Of a DNA stretch of 10,575 bases, positions 1 to 6,525 are shown in pieces; positions within the stretch are counted from its first letter, which is position 1; each line of letters starts with the position of its first letter. A model generated the notes under the pieces. It saw only the letters and a program-made list of their open reading frames with translations, was not told the DNA's origin and ran no database searches. Source of the stretch: Butyrivibrio sp. UBA3740 (GTDB lineage: Bacteria; Bacillota; Clostridia; Lachnospirales; Lachnospiraceae); assembly GCA_002372465.1 (NCBI GenBank), contig DFGW01000097.1:1-10575 (forward strand), in the 5' to 3' direction. The translations under genes and the position numbers were made by a program.

Positions 1-243
1 GATATGGTCATCATGTATGATCAGCTCCAGTGCAAGGGAATGCAGGGTATCCACGGTGTATTCGAGGATGAGTTCAGAAAACGTAACATCCACGCCATCT
101 GGATTCCTCACGCTCTTCCAGACAAGAGAACCGTTTCCCGCAATGAGATCCGTGATATAATCAATGATTATATGACCACCGTAATGCGCGAAGAGCCGCT
201 TGATCCGACACTGCTTAATTTCGATGACAGTGGAAGCTGGTAA
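1..243 (+). CDS. C-terminal fragment of a large protein, possibly acyl-CoA dehydratase activase-related (2-hydroxyglutaryl-CoA dehydratase type)
   Basis: The frame is open from the first base of the window and ends in TAA at 241-243, so the gene begins upstream and only about 80 C-terminal residues are visible. The segment has MYDQLQCKGMQGIHG near its start, HALPDKRTVSR in the middle, and ends in a hydrophilic tail with EEPLDPTLLNFDDSGSW. From memory of the family, tails of this form occur at the end of the very large (about 1400-residue) anaerobic proteins that combine BadF/BcrA-type ATPase domains with a 2-hydroxyacyl-CoA dehydratase-like domain. No catalytic motif lies in the visible part, so the family call is tentative. 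The next gene starts 16 bp downstream and is probably co-transcribed. Confidence 0.5.
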   Translation, partial: DMVIMYDQLQCKGMQGIHGVFEDEFRKRNIHAIWIPHALPDKRTVSRNEIRDIINDYMTTVMREEPLDPTLLNFDDSGSW

Positions 244-259
244 TTAAGGGGAGGGTATC

Positions 260-466
260 ATGAAAACATGCTTGAAAATTTTCTTTAAGATCTTTAGGAT
301 CGCTGCCCTGGTCTACGGAATACTGTTTGCAGTATTCTACTTCGACCTTGATGGCAAGTTCTTGTATTACATCTGGGAACCTCTCATGATCAAGAGATTC
401 GACAACATGAAGCGTCCTGATGCAACAGCGATGCCTTACTCTATGAAAGAAAACATAGAATCATAA
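260..466 (+). CDS. Small single-pass membrane protein of unknown function
   Basis: This encodes 68 residues starting at ATG 260, behind a strong purine-rich ribosome binding site (GGAGG at 250-254, spacing 5). A basic N-terminus (MKTCLKIFFK) leads into a hydrophobic stretch at about residues 11-28, which should form one membrane helix with the N-terminus probably inside. The C-terminal 40 residues are polar and mixed in charge, with an aromatic patch (FLYYIWEP) next to the membrane. There is no lipobox or known motif, and I do not recognise the family. It lies 16 bp after the preceding gene and just ahead of a strong terminator, so it is the last gene of that transcript. The good ribosome binding site and tight spacing argue that it is real. 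Confidence 0.7.
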   Translation: MKTCLKIFFKIFRIAALVYGILFAVFYFDLDGKFLYYIWEPLMIKRFDNMKRPDATAMPYSMKENIES

Positions 467-476
467 AGAAATAAAA

Positions 477-526
477 AAATGGCCCTTGGCATAGCCGGTA
501 ATTTCCAGCCTGCCTCGGGGCCATTT
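477..526. terminator. Bidirectional intrinsic terminator between convergent genes
   Basis: A perfect 9-bp stem (AAATGGCCC at 477-485 with GGGCCATTT at 518-526) encloses further pairing (GGCA 488-491 with TGCC 511-514, and GG 497-498 with CC 505-506). This gives a long, nearly continuous hairpin. The plus-strand transcript is followed by a T-rich run (TTTCTTTGTCTTGTCTT). The minus-strand transcript is followed by the complement of the A-rich run at 467-479. It lies between the stops at 466 (plus strand) and 539 (minus strand), so it can end both transcripts. Confidence 0.85.
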
Positions 527-538
527 CTTTGTCTTGTC

Positions 539-721
539 TTAGCAGTCAATCCTGATAACTGCACCTGTAAGGTCGGCGAAAGTAAGACGACCCTTAAAGG
601 TTTTTTTCTCTCCAAAGAGGTCTGTAAGGATCACATTCTCTCCATCAATGTTGATGGCACTTACATCCTGCATCAAAACCTCATCAGGATTGGAATCTCT
701 GTAAGCTGTTGAAAGGCACAT
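539..721 (-). CDS. CooT-family nickel-binding protein
   Basis: This is a 60-residue protein that begins MCLSTAYRD and carries the compact beta-rich pattern of the CooT family, including VILTDLFGEKKTFKG at about residues 30-44. In CooT of Rhodospirillum rubrum, a small homodimeric protein of similar length, the cysteine straight after the initiator methionine supplies the nickel ligand; that residue (Cys2) is present here. The usual role is in nickel delivery to carbon monoxide dehydrogenase or other nickel enzymes in the cytoplasm, but no such enzyme is in this window. The start is fixed by a GGAGG site at 729-733 with spacing 7. It follows the histidine-rich protein by 42 bp and is the last gene of the operon before the terminator at 477-526. 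Confidence 0.85.
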   Translation of the reverse strand: MCLSTAYRDSNPDEVLMQDVSAINIDGENVILTDLFGEKKTFKGRLTFADLTGAVIRIDC

Positions 722-763
722 ATACTGTCCTCCGTTTCCAAAAGATTAATCCAAAGTCTGCCA

Positions 764-1063
764 TTAAGCTTTCTTCAAAAGCTCAAGTGCCTCACGAAGA
801 GCCGCATTTCCTTTGTCAAATGCCTCACAGGCTTCAGCCACCTTAGCAGCTTCAGCATCGTGTCCCTGGTCTTTCAGCTTGTCTGCAAGGCGCTTAAGCT
901 CTGAAGCATGGCTCTCATTGTGCTGGCAGTTGTAATCAAGAAGAGTTATCATTTTGTCCCTGGTCTCGGGAACTTCATGGTCATGATGGTGATCATGATG
1001 ATGGTGGTCATGCTCATGGTCATGGTCATGCTCATGTGTGTGTTCGTGTGTATGCTCGCTCAT
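764..1063 (-). CDS. Small histidine-rich metal-binding protein
   Basis: This encodes 99 residues starting at the ATG at 1061-1063 (MSEHTHEH), which has GAGG six bases upstream. A GTG four codons earlier is in frame but overlaps the phosphoglucomutase stop and has no ribosome binding site, so I reject it. Residues 4-29 contain 16 histidines alternating with Asp, Glu and Thr, a typical divalent-metal (nickel or zinc) binding tail. Residues 31-99 form a charged, Ala/Leu-rich region likely to fold as a helical hairpin, with a further Cys-x-x-His (NCQHNESH). There is no signal peptide, so it is cytoplasmic. Its placement directly before a CooT-family nickel protein suggests nickel storage or delivery; that role is inferred. 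Similar His tails occur on HypB, UreE and zinc transporters, but none of those domains is present. Confidence 0.8.
   Translation of the reverse strand: MSEHTHEHTHEHDHDHEHDHHHHDHHHDHEVPETRDKMITLLDYNCQHNESHASELKRLADKLKDQGHDAEAAKVAEACEAFDKGNAALREALELLKKA
977..1054 (-). repeat. Low-complexity His-codon tract
   Basis: On the minus strand this stretch is an irregular repeat of CAT/CAC codons alternating with GAC, GAA and ACA. It encodes residues 4-29 of the histidine-rich protein. The near-repetitive DNA could vary in length between strains by slippage, in whole codons if selected. Confidence 0.8.
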
Positions 1064-1071
1064 ATTATTCC

Positions 1072-2766
1072 TCACTCTACCGAATTGATAAGATCAAGGA
1101 TTGCTCCCTTAATATCTGCATTGACCTTAAGGGCGTCTTCTCTGGACTTCTGGTTTGAGTAGAAGTAGAACTTGATCTTGGGCTCTGTGCCACTTGGTCT
1201 GATGGCGAACCAGGAGCCGTTATCAAGGAAAAGCCTGATGGCGTTCTGTGGCGGAATATCCTCGTAGCCTTTGATGTAGTCGATAACCTTATCTACCTTT
1301 GCTCCTGCAACCTCTGTAGGAATGTTCTCCCTGAAGTACTTCATCATGCGCTGGATTCTCTGCGCTCCTGCGATTCCCTCAAGAACGATATTGGGTTCAT
1401 CCTCAGCAAAGAAGCCGTACTTAGCATAAATCTCATTAAGTACATCCCAGAGGGTCTTTCCCTGCTTTCTGTAGTAAGCTGCTGCCTCTGCAACGAGCAT
1501 TCCTGCTGAGATTCCGTCCTTATCGCGGATGTCCTCGCAGGCTGCGTAGCCAACGGACTCCTCATATCCAAAGAGATACTTGTAGTCGTTCTCATGGAGA
1601 TACGGGATCTTTCCACAGATATTCTTAAAGCCTGTTAGGGTCTCGAACATCTCAACTCCGTATGCCTTGGCGATTATGGTTGAAAGAGTTGAAGTAACGA
1701 TCGACTTTACCATAGCTCCCTTTGAAGGAAGTGTTCCGGCTGTTTTGTGTCCCTCAAGGACATAGTTAACAAGAAGATATCCTGTCTGGTTTCCGTTAAG
1801 AGGTATATAATTGCCGTTGTCATCTCTGATCTCAATGGCAAATCTGTCTGAGTCGGGGTCCGTGGCCATAAGGAGCTCTGCGCCAAACTCTCTTCCATAC
1901 TTCTCGGAAAGGGCAAAGGCCTTTGGATCCTCAGGATTTGGATATCCTACTGTTGTGAAATCAGGATCCGGATTTTCCTGCTCAGGAACGATCTTCCAGT
2001 TTGTAAAGCCTCTGTCAGTGAGCATCTGTCTGAAGGGGATTGATCCGCATCCATTGAGAGGTGTGTAAACAAGCGGGATTGTGAGATCCAACTCATCACC
2101 CTCATGGATGGCAAGTCCCTCTATCTTATCCAGGTACTCTCTGTCGTACTCTTCGCCAAGCACGGTGATCTTCCCTGACTTTACTCCCTCTGTATAATCA
2201 GATTTCTTTACACCCTTCCACTGGTCAACTGCATTGATGCACTCTGTCATGCCATCAGCAACCTCAGAAGATACCTGGCATCCGTCCTCCCAGTATGCCT
2301 TATATCCGTTGTAGTCCTTGGGGTTGTGTGATGCGGTGATGTTGATACCGGAAACTGTGTGAAGTCGTCTTATCATATATGCCAGCTCAGGTGTGGGGCG
2401 AAGGCTTGGGAAGGTATAAACCTTTATGCCGTTTGCCGCAAAAATACCTGCTGCCAGCTCTGAAAATTCTCTGGAAAAATGTCTTGGATCATGGGCTATG
2501 ATAACACCTGCATCCATGGCTTTTTGTCCCTTGGATACGATGTAATCGGCAACACCCTGGCTCGCCTTTCCGACAGTTATGAAATTCATACGGTTTGTTC
2601 CGGCGCCAACTTTGCCGCGAAGTCCCGCTGTACCAAATGAAAGATCCTGATAGAATCTCTCCTCTTTATCCTTCTCGTCATCAGCTATTGCAACAAGCTC
2701 AGCCTTTAAAGGATCTCCATCCTCCAGTTTAGAAAGCCACTCCTCATATCTTGACTGATAATCCAT
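1072..2766 (-). CDS. pgcA: Phosphoglucomutase / phosphomannomutase (alpha-D-phosphohexomutase)
   Basis: This cytoplasmic enzyme interconverts glucose 1-phosphate and glucose 6-phosphate (or the mannose phosphates), linking glycolysis to glycogen, cell-wall and exopolysaccharide precursors. At 564 residues it is close to Bacillus PgcA (about 580). All four active-site elements are visible: the phosphoserine loop TASHNP (Ser146), the magnesium loop DPDSDR (Asp303, 305, 307), the sugar-specificity loop GYEES (400-404) and the phosphate-binding loop RPSGTEPK (523-530). The N-terminal FGTAGLRGKVGAGTNRMN block is also typical of this subfamily. AGGAGGG lies just upstream of ATG 2764-2766. It starts 44 bp after the AlkD-like gene, and its stop lies 8 bp before the His-rich gene's ATG, so translation of the two may be coupled. 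Confidence 0.95.
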   Translation of the reverse strand: MDYQSRYEEWLSKLEDGDPLKAELVAIADDEKDKEERFYQDLSFGTAGLRGKVGAGTNRMNFITVGKASQGVADYIVSKGQKAMDAGVIIAHDPRHFSREFSELAAGIFAANGIKVYTFPSLRPTPELAYMIRRLHTVSGINITASHNPKDYNGYKAYWEDGCQVSSEVADGMTECINAVDQWKGVKKSDYTEGVKSGKITVLGEEYDREYLDKIEGLAIHEGDELDLTIPLVYTPLNGCGSIPFRQMLTDRGFTNWKIVPEQENPDPDFTTVGYPNPEDPKAFALSEKYGREFGAELLMATDPDSDRFAIEIRDDNGNYIPLNGNQTGYLLVNYVLEGHKTAGTLPSKGAMVKSIVTSTLSTIIAKAYGVEMFETLTGFKNICGKIPYLHENDYKYLFGYEESVGYAACEDIRDKDGISAGMLVAEAAAYYRKQGKTLWDVLNEIYAKYGFFAEDEPNIVLEGIAGAQRIQRMMKYFRENIPTEVAGAKVDKVIDYIKGYEDIPPQNAIRLFLDNGSWFAIRPSGTEPKIKFYFYSNQKSREDALKVNADIKGAILDLINSVE

Positions 2767-2810
2767 ATTTTCCCTCCTGTTACATTAGATTGTATTTATA
2801 TTTTCCCTTA

Positions 2811-3500
2811 TTACTTCTTTATTTTCAAGCTGCGAAGGTAGTCCTTTTGCTCCGGTGTTATCCGGTAGCTCTCGATTGCCTTCTGGATGGTCTTGTTGTG
2901 AGTCCAGACATCCAGCTTTTTCTTTTCAAGGTAAAGAATCGTCGCATCGTACTGCTTGGCCAGAGCGGTTGCGAAGTACCAGGCTATCATCATATTGATG
3001 TAGTATTCATCGCTTCGAAGCTTTGACACCAGCTTAAGGTATTTGGGGTCAAAATCCTCATCCAGAAAGTGCTCCATAAGCATTCCCACCGCGAACCTTA
3101 CTGTGTAGGTCTTTTCTGACTTTATCCAGTCTTCAATCCGGGAAAAGAGCTGCTTTCTGTATTTCTTAAATATCTTGGGAGACATCTGATCGCAGGTAGC
3201 CCAGTTGTCCACATAGGGCAAAAACCTCTCCAGCTCTTCCATACATTTGTCATAGTCCTTCATACCGGAAATTATGAAAGCATGGAGCTGGTTCTCATCA
3301 AAATACTGATGTGGAAGGCTCAATAAGAAGTCTTCTATTTCCGGATTCTTCGACAGCTCTTTTGCATAGCCTCGAAGAAGCGGCGTACGGACTCCTATCA
3401 TGTAGTCTGCGCTCTTCCCGGGGATGAGCCCCGCCTGGAAGTCACGATATTTGATGTCCTGTCTTTCAAAAAGGCCATTTCGGATCTCGTCGTTTATCAT
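2811..3500 (-). CDS. AlkD-like DNA alkylation repair protein (HEAT-like DNA glycosylase)
   Basis: This 229-residue protein matches the usual length of the AlkD/AlkC superfamily, whose members excise positively charged N3- and N7-alkylated purines using a HEAT-like alpha-solenoid that wraps damaged DNA without flipping the base. The signature NWATCD gives Trp100 and Asp104, with the four-residue spacing of the catalytic Trp and Asp in Bacillus cereus AlkD. The following RFAVGMLM supplies Arg135, and Trp174 (AWYFA) may be the third aromatic of the pocket. The catalytic set therefore appears complete. The ribosome binding site is weak (AAGGTAG about 12 bases upstream of ATG 3498-3500). It follows the radical SAM gene by 56 bp and is probably co-transcribed, although a palindrome in that gap may indicate separate control. 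Confidence 0.88.
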   Translation of the reverse strand: MINDEIRNGLFERQDIKYRDFQAGLIPGKSADYMIGVRTPLLRGYAKELSKNPEIEDFLLSLPHQYFDENQLHAFIISGMKDYDKCMEELERFLPYVDNWATCDQMSPKIFKKYRKQLFSRIEDWIKSEKTYTVRFAVGMLMEHFLDEDFDPKYLKLVSKLRSDEYYINMMIAWYFATALAKQYDATILYLEKKKLDVWTHNKTIQKAIESYRITPEQKDYLRSLKIKK

Positions 3501-3530
3501 GCCTGTTTCTACCTTTTTATTCTGTGAGCA

Positions 3531-3543
3531 TTGTATTCTACAA
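3531..3543. promoter_or_regulatory. 13-bp perfect palindrome upstream of the AlkD-like gene
   Basis: TTGTATTCTACAA has 5-bp perfect arms (TTGTA / TACAA) around a 3-base centre. It sits 31-43 bp upstream of the alkylation-repair gene, within the 56-bp gap after the radical SAM gene, which is a position suited to an operator. It does not match the Gram-positive LexA box. Arms this short occur by chance, so the call is weak. Confidence 0.25.
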
Positions 3544-3556
3544 ATATAGTCCCGCC

Positions 3557-4462
3557 TTACACACCGCTGCAGTCAAAATCAGGAATAAAGCTCTCGCTGG
3601 CTGTCTCACCCTCTTGAATGTATCCGTTTGTAAGCCCAAGTCCCGAGGCATAATCTACAAGGCTGTCGTATTCCCGACCTGTGATCTTCCGGTCGATCTC
3701 CGGAAATTCATCAAGCTCTCCGTTTGGAGTGAACTGATTCATGAGGCTTATATAAATGGCATCGCCGTATTTCTCATAGAGATACTTCACGATCATCTTG
3801 GCCTGGATCAACATGCCGGGCATCAGCAGATGCCTTACAATTACGCCCCTCGTCATAAGGTCCTTATCCCCAAATTCGCAAAGGGGCTGCTGCCTTACCA
3901 TCTCATCTATGGCAGCTTTCGCTGCCTCCACGTATCCGGGAGCGTTGCTGTACCTTATTGCATCCTCATCCCGGATGTACTTAAAATCCGGCAGGTAGAT
4001 GTCGATTAGTCCGTCCAGCATCTTAACGCTATCCGGATTAAGGTAAGAGGAGGTGTTAAAGAGGAAGGGCACATAAAGCCCCCTTGCCCTGGCCCTTTCT
4101 ATTGCTTCTGTAATGGTGGGTATGAACATATCCCCTGTAACCAGGTTTATGTTATTGGCGCCTTTCTCCTCCAGTTCAAAAAAGATCTCTATAAGGCGAT
4201 CTGTCGTTATCTGCTTCCCCACTTCGCCCCTGCTGATCTTTTTGTTCTGACAAAAAACGCACCCCATGTTACAGCCCGAAAAGAAAACTGTCCCGGAGCC
4301 GGTCGATCCCGAAATACAGGGCTCTTCCCACATGTGAAGGGATGCTCTTGCCACCTGAAGAGAGCTCTTTTCCCTGCAATATCCAGTTGAAATCCTCCTG
4401 TCCACCCGGCAGTTCCTGGGGCACAAGGTACAGGAAGAATACTCCCTTTCTTCTATCTCCAT
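3557..4462 (-). CDS. Radical SAM protein of the PflX / COG1313 group (pyruvate formate-lyase activase-like)
   Basis: This 301-residue protein has a canonical radical SAM cluster motif GCNMGCVFCQN (Cys64, Cys68, Cys71; CX3CX2C), which binds the 4Fe-4S cluster that cleaves S-adenosylmethionine. Ahead of it lies a second cysteine set, CTLCPRNC plus GYC (Cys11, 14, 18, 29), typical of COG1313 proteins and absent from classical PflA. Further conserved blocks are NINLVTGD (105-111), NTSSY (136-140) and IYLPDFKY (155-162). The family is called PflX for its similarity to glycyl-radical activases; its substrate is not established, and no glycyl-radical enzyme is nearby. The ATG at 4460-4462 has no ribosome binding site and begins seven bases after a -10 box, and no other start codon occurs before an upstream in-frame stop. 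It heads the operon running to the CooT gene. Confidence 0.85.
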   Translation of the reverse strand: MEIEEREYSSCTLCPRNCRVDRRISTGYCREKSSLQVARASLHMWEEPCISGSTGSGTVFFSGCNMGCVFCQNKKISRGEVGKQITTDRLIEIFFELEEKGANNINLVTGDMFIPTITEAIERARARGLYVPFLFNTSSYLNPDSVKMLDGLIDIYLPDFKYIRDEDAIRYSNAPGYVEAAKAAIDEMVRQQPLCEFGDKDLMTRGVIVRHLLMPGMLIQAKMIVKYLYEKYGDAIYISLMNQFTPNGELDEFPEIDRKITGREYDSLVDYASGLGLTNGYIQEGETASESFIPDFDCSGV

Positions 4463-4469
4463 AAGAATT

Positions 4470-4478
4470 ATTATAGCA
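4470..4478 (-). promoter_or_regulatory. Extended -10 promoter for the radical SAM operon (leaderless start likely)
   Basis: On the minus strand the sequence reads TGCTATAAT, a perfect TATAAT hexamer with the TGn extension, which can act without a good -35 box (none is clear here). Seven bases separate it from the ATG of the radical SAM gene, so transcription would begin at or next to the A of the start codon. Confidence 0.6.
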
Positions 4479-4536
4479 CAGCACCCATTAACAGCCTGTC
4501 TTTATTTCTTTGCACTATATCGCACATTCAAAACCG

Positions 4537-4565
4537 TTTATTAAGCAACTTAATAGTGGTATACT
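4537..4565 (+). promoter_or_regulatory. Promoter of the HPt gene
   Basis: The -10 box TATACT (4560-4565) is preceded by TGG, giving an extended -10. A poor -35 candidate TTTATT (4537-4542) lies 17 bp upstream. Transcription would start near 4572, leaving a leader of about 33 bases that contains the AGGAGG ribosome binding site at 4591-4596. It is divergent from the radical SAM promoter in the 143-bp gap 4463-4605. Confidence 0.6.
4541..4553. promoter_or_regulatory. 13-bp palindrome overlapping the HPt promoter
   Basis: TTAAGCAACTTAA is a perfect inverted repeat with 5-bp arms and a 3-base centre, lying in the -35/spacer region of the HPt promoter. A regulator bound here would block that promoter. 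No regulator family can be named from the sequence, and chance is possible in AT-rich DNA. Confidence 0.25.
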
Positions 4566-4605
4566 CGAAATACAAACAGACTAAAAAACAAGGAGGAGTT
4601 CTTTT

Positions 4606-5187
4606 ATGAACATTAATATCCCCGGTATTGATACAGAAAAGGCCATCAGGAATTCAGGCTCAGAGGAGCTTTTTTTAGAGCTTCTTGGTGATGTTTACAA
4701 GATAATTGATGAAAAGAGTGATCTGGTAGAAACTTATCTTTCCCAGGAAAACATGAAGGACTTCACCACTCAGGTCCACGCACTGAAGACCACCTGTCGC
4801 ATTATCGGTGCCATTGACCTTGGTGAGGATTTCTTTGCCCTTGAAAAGCTGGGAAAAGAAAACAATCTGGAGCAAGCCAAAAAGCTTACTCCAGATATTT
4901 TAGATGCATTCAGATCCCTAAAGCCTCATCTCGAGCCCTTTGCCCCACAAAAAGATGCACCAGGAAAGGCCTTTGACAAAGGAGAAGTTTCAGGCTTATT
5001 AAGTAAGCTCATTGAGGCAATAGACGAATTCGATCTTGGTGCTGCCGAAGATGCCATCTCACAGCTTTCTTTCTACAGCTGCAGCGATGACCTTGCCGGC
5101 AGGCTGGAACAATTGGAAAAGCATGTTTCCAATCTTGATTATGATGAGGCAAAGGCTCTGGCAGGGCAGATTCTTGATAGCCTTTAA
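4606..5187 (+). CDS. HPt-domain phosphotransfer protein
   Basis: This soluble 193-residue protein has an HPt domain in its first half. The motif VHALKTTCRIIGA places the phospho-accepting histidine at His58, with the conserved Lys61 and Gly68 and a following helix rich in Leu and Glu (FFALEKLGKENN). Such proteins relay phosphate between a hybrid kinase receiver and a final response regulator. Residues about 119-193 form a second helical segment (LLSKLIEAIDEFDLGAAEDAI..., ending LDYDEAKALAGQIL) without a candidate histidine; similar tails follow HPt domains in Lachnospiraceae hybrid kinases. An AGGAGG site lies nine bases before ATG 4606. It converges on the solute-binding protein gene with only 33 bp between stops and is the obvious partner of the broken hybrid kinase. 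No output regulator is nearby. Confidence 0.85.
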   Translation: MNINIPGIDTEKAIRNSGSEELFLELLGDVYKIIDEKSDLVETYLSQENMKDFTTQVHALKTTCRIIGAIDLGEDFFALEKLGKENNLEQAKKLTPDILDAFRSLKPHLEPFAPQKDAPGKAFDKGEVSGLLSKLIEAIDEFDLGAAEDAISQLSFYSCSDDLAGRLEQLEKHVSNLDYDEAKALAGQILDSL

Positions 5188-5220
5188 ATAAATACCCTTT
5201 GGGGGAACCCATAAGCAGGA

Positions 5221-6525
5221 TCAGTTTCCTGCCATGGTTCCATATGCTGCTACTGCTTCATCCACGGTCATCTCGCCGTTTACAACAGCGTAAGCAGCCG
5301 CCCTGAACTCTTTTACAGCAGTATCGAGGATCTCAGTATCATTGAAGTTGATGGTCCTATCCTGCGGAAATCCTGAAAGTGACGAGTACACTTCATCCAG
5401 GGAATAAGCCTTGGTAGGTGTTATAAGCCTTTTCTTTTCTGCCATGAGCCCAAGCTCCTCCTGGCTGGTAAGGAAACGGATGAATTCATTGGTCATATCA
5501 AGGTTGGTTCCGTTCTTGTTGACAGCAAACAGGATAGACATTGAATCCATATAATATCCGCCATCATCTCCCGATGGAGCTATGTAGAAGTCATATTTGA
5601 AGGGATTTGCTGCAAAAGCTTCAGACTTACTCTCGCGCTTTCTGGTTCCGGAAACCACGTCACCGGAGCAGAGCATCATTGGTACATCCCCCTCAAAAAA
5701 TCTCAGAATAACAGCGTCGTAATCATTTTCAATTTCTGCTGTGCATTTAGCAACATCTATGCAACCGCTGTCCACAAGCTCTTTTAGCCTGCTAAGAGCA
5801 GGTCTTAATGCTTCGCCGGCAGAAGGATCAAGGTCATTAAGCTTTCCCTCTACGCTCCTGTCATCCTTGACCGTTTTTGCAAACATCGGGTATGCAAAAG
5901 CGTAGCCGATTCCCGGCGTAGTATTGGTATTGCTGCCCATAAGGGGAGATTCGTACCCTGCGGCTTTGAGCTTTTCACAGGTCACCTTCAGTTCGCCAAA
6001 GGTCTTTGGCACCTTAAGTCCCTCTTTTTCAAAGATATCCATGTTGACCAGCATACCATAGGAAGTGGCAAACACAGGCAGGGTAAGTACCTCGCCATTA
6101 TCCATCTCCCATCTTAAGCTGGAACGGATGCAATCCAGGTTGATATTCAGCTCGGGGTCGGAAAGGACCTCAGCCCCATTAAACAGAGCGTCAAAGCGCT
6201 CATCTCCATACATCCAGGGCTGTACCACATAGATATCCGGTGGCTCCGCACCTGCCAGCGCAGGAACTATAGTATTACTGTAATCATCAAGGTAGGTGTA
6301 CTGAAGCTCTCCATTTGGATAATGTGCATAGAACCTCTCAAAGGCACTTTCCAGAGACTCAAAGTTGGAATAAGTTCCAACCACAGACAATTTATACTCT
6401 GTATCCCCGGAGTATTTTGGAGAAAACTCTTTGCTTGCCCCGTTCCCCTGGCCACAGCCGACCACACTCAGTATCAGGATCAGCGCAAGGGCCACAGAAA
6501 TGATTGTCTTAATGTGTTTGTTCAT
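5221..6525 (-). CDS. Extracellular solute-binding lipoprotein (ABC-type, family 1)
   Basis: This encodes 434 residues. The N-terminus is a lipoprotein signal peptide: MNKHIK, a hydrophobic core, then lipobox VVGC with Cys24 as the lipidated residue. The mature protein has the two-lobe pattern of family 1 (sugar-type) binding proteins: LSVVGTYSNFESLESAFERF near the start, PPDIYVVQPWMYGD (about 94-107), LPVFATSYGMLVNMDIFEKEG (148-168) and FFEGDVPMMLCSGDV in the C-terminal half. The ligand cannot be named. The ATG at 6523-6525 overlaps the stop of the kinase frame as ATGA, and its ribosome binding site (AAAGGAGA) lies within the kinase's last codons, so expression is tied to the kinase. No permease or ATPase gene accompanies it, which suggests a sensory rather than transport role. 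Confidence 0.88.
   Translation of the reverse strand: MNKHIKTIISVALALILILSVVGCGQGNGASKEFSPKYSGDTEYKLSVVGTYSNFESLESAFERFYAHYPNGELQYTYLDDYSNTIVPALAGAEPPDIYVVQPWMYGDERFDALFNGAEVLSDPELNINLDCIRSSLRWEMDNGEVLTLPVFATSYGMLVNMDIFEKEGLKVPKTFGELKVTCEKLKAAGYESPLMGSNTNTTPGIGYAFAYPMFAKTVKDDRSVEGKLNDLDPSAGEALRPALSRLKELVDSGCIDVAKCTAEIENDYDAVILRFFEGDVPMMLCSGDVVSGTRKRESKSEAFAANPFKYDFYIAPSGDDGGYYMDSMSILFAVNKNGTNLDMTNEFIRFLTSQEELGLMAEKKRLITPTKAYSLDEVYSSLSGFPQDRTINFNDTEILDTAVKEFRAAAYAVVNGEMTVDEAVAAYGTMAGN

Noticed and set aside
1061..1075. GTG at 1073-1075 as start of the His-rich protein
   Set aside because: It overlaps the phosphoglucomutase stop and has no ribosome binding site, whereas the ATG at 1061-1063 has GAGG six bases upstream.
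908..1162. Plus-strand frame rich in Met and Val opposite the His tract
   Set aside because: It is the reverse complement of His/Asp codons (ATG/GTC), so the composition is a by-product.
3524..4009. 161-residue plus-strand open frame opposite the radical SAM gene
   Set aside because: It lies fully antisense to conserved coding sequence, has no ribosome binding site and shows no domain pattern; it is a shadow of the real frame.
5188..5220. Terminator between the HPt and solute-binding protein genes
   Set aside because: Only very short CCC/GGG pairing is available and there is no proper T-run after a stable stem.
5221..6525. Solute-binding protein as part of an ABC sugar importer operon
   Set aside because: No permease or ATPase gene is next to it; the adjacent coupled gene is a kinase.
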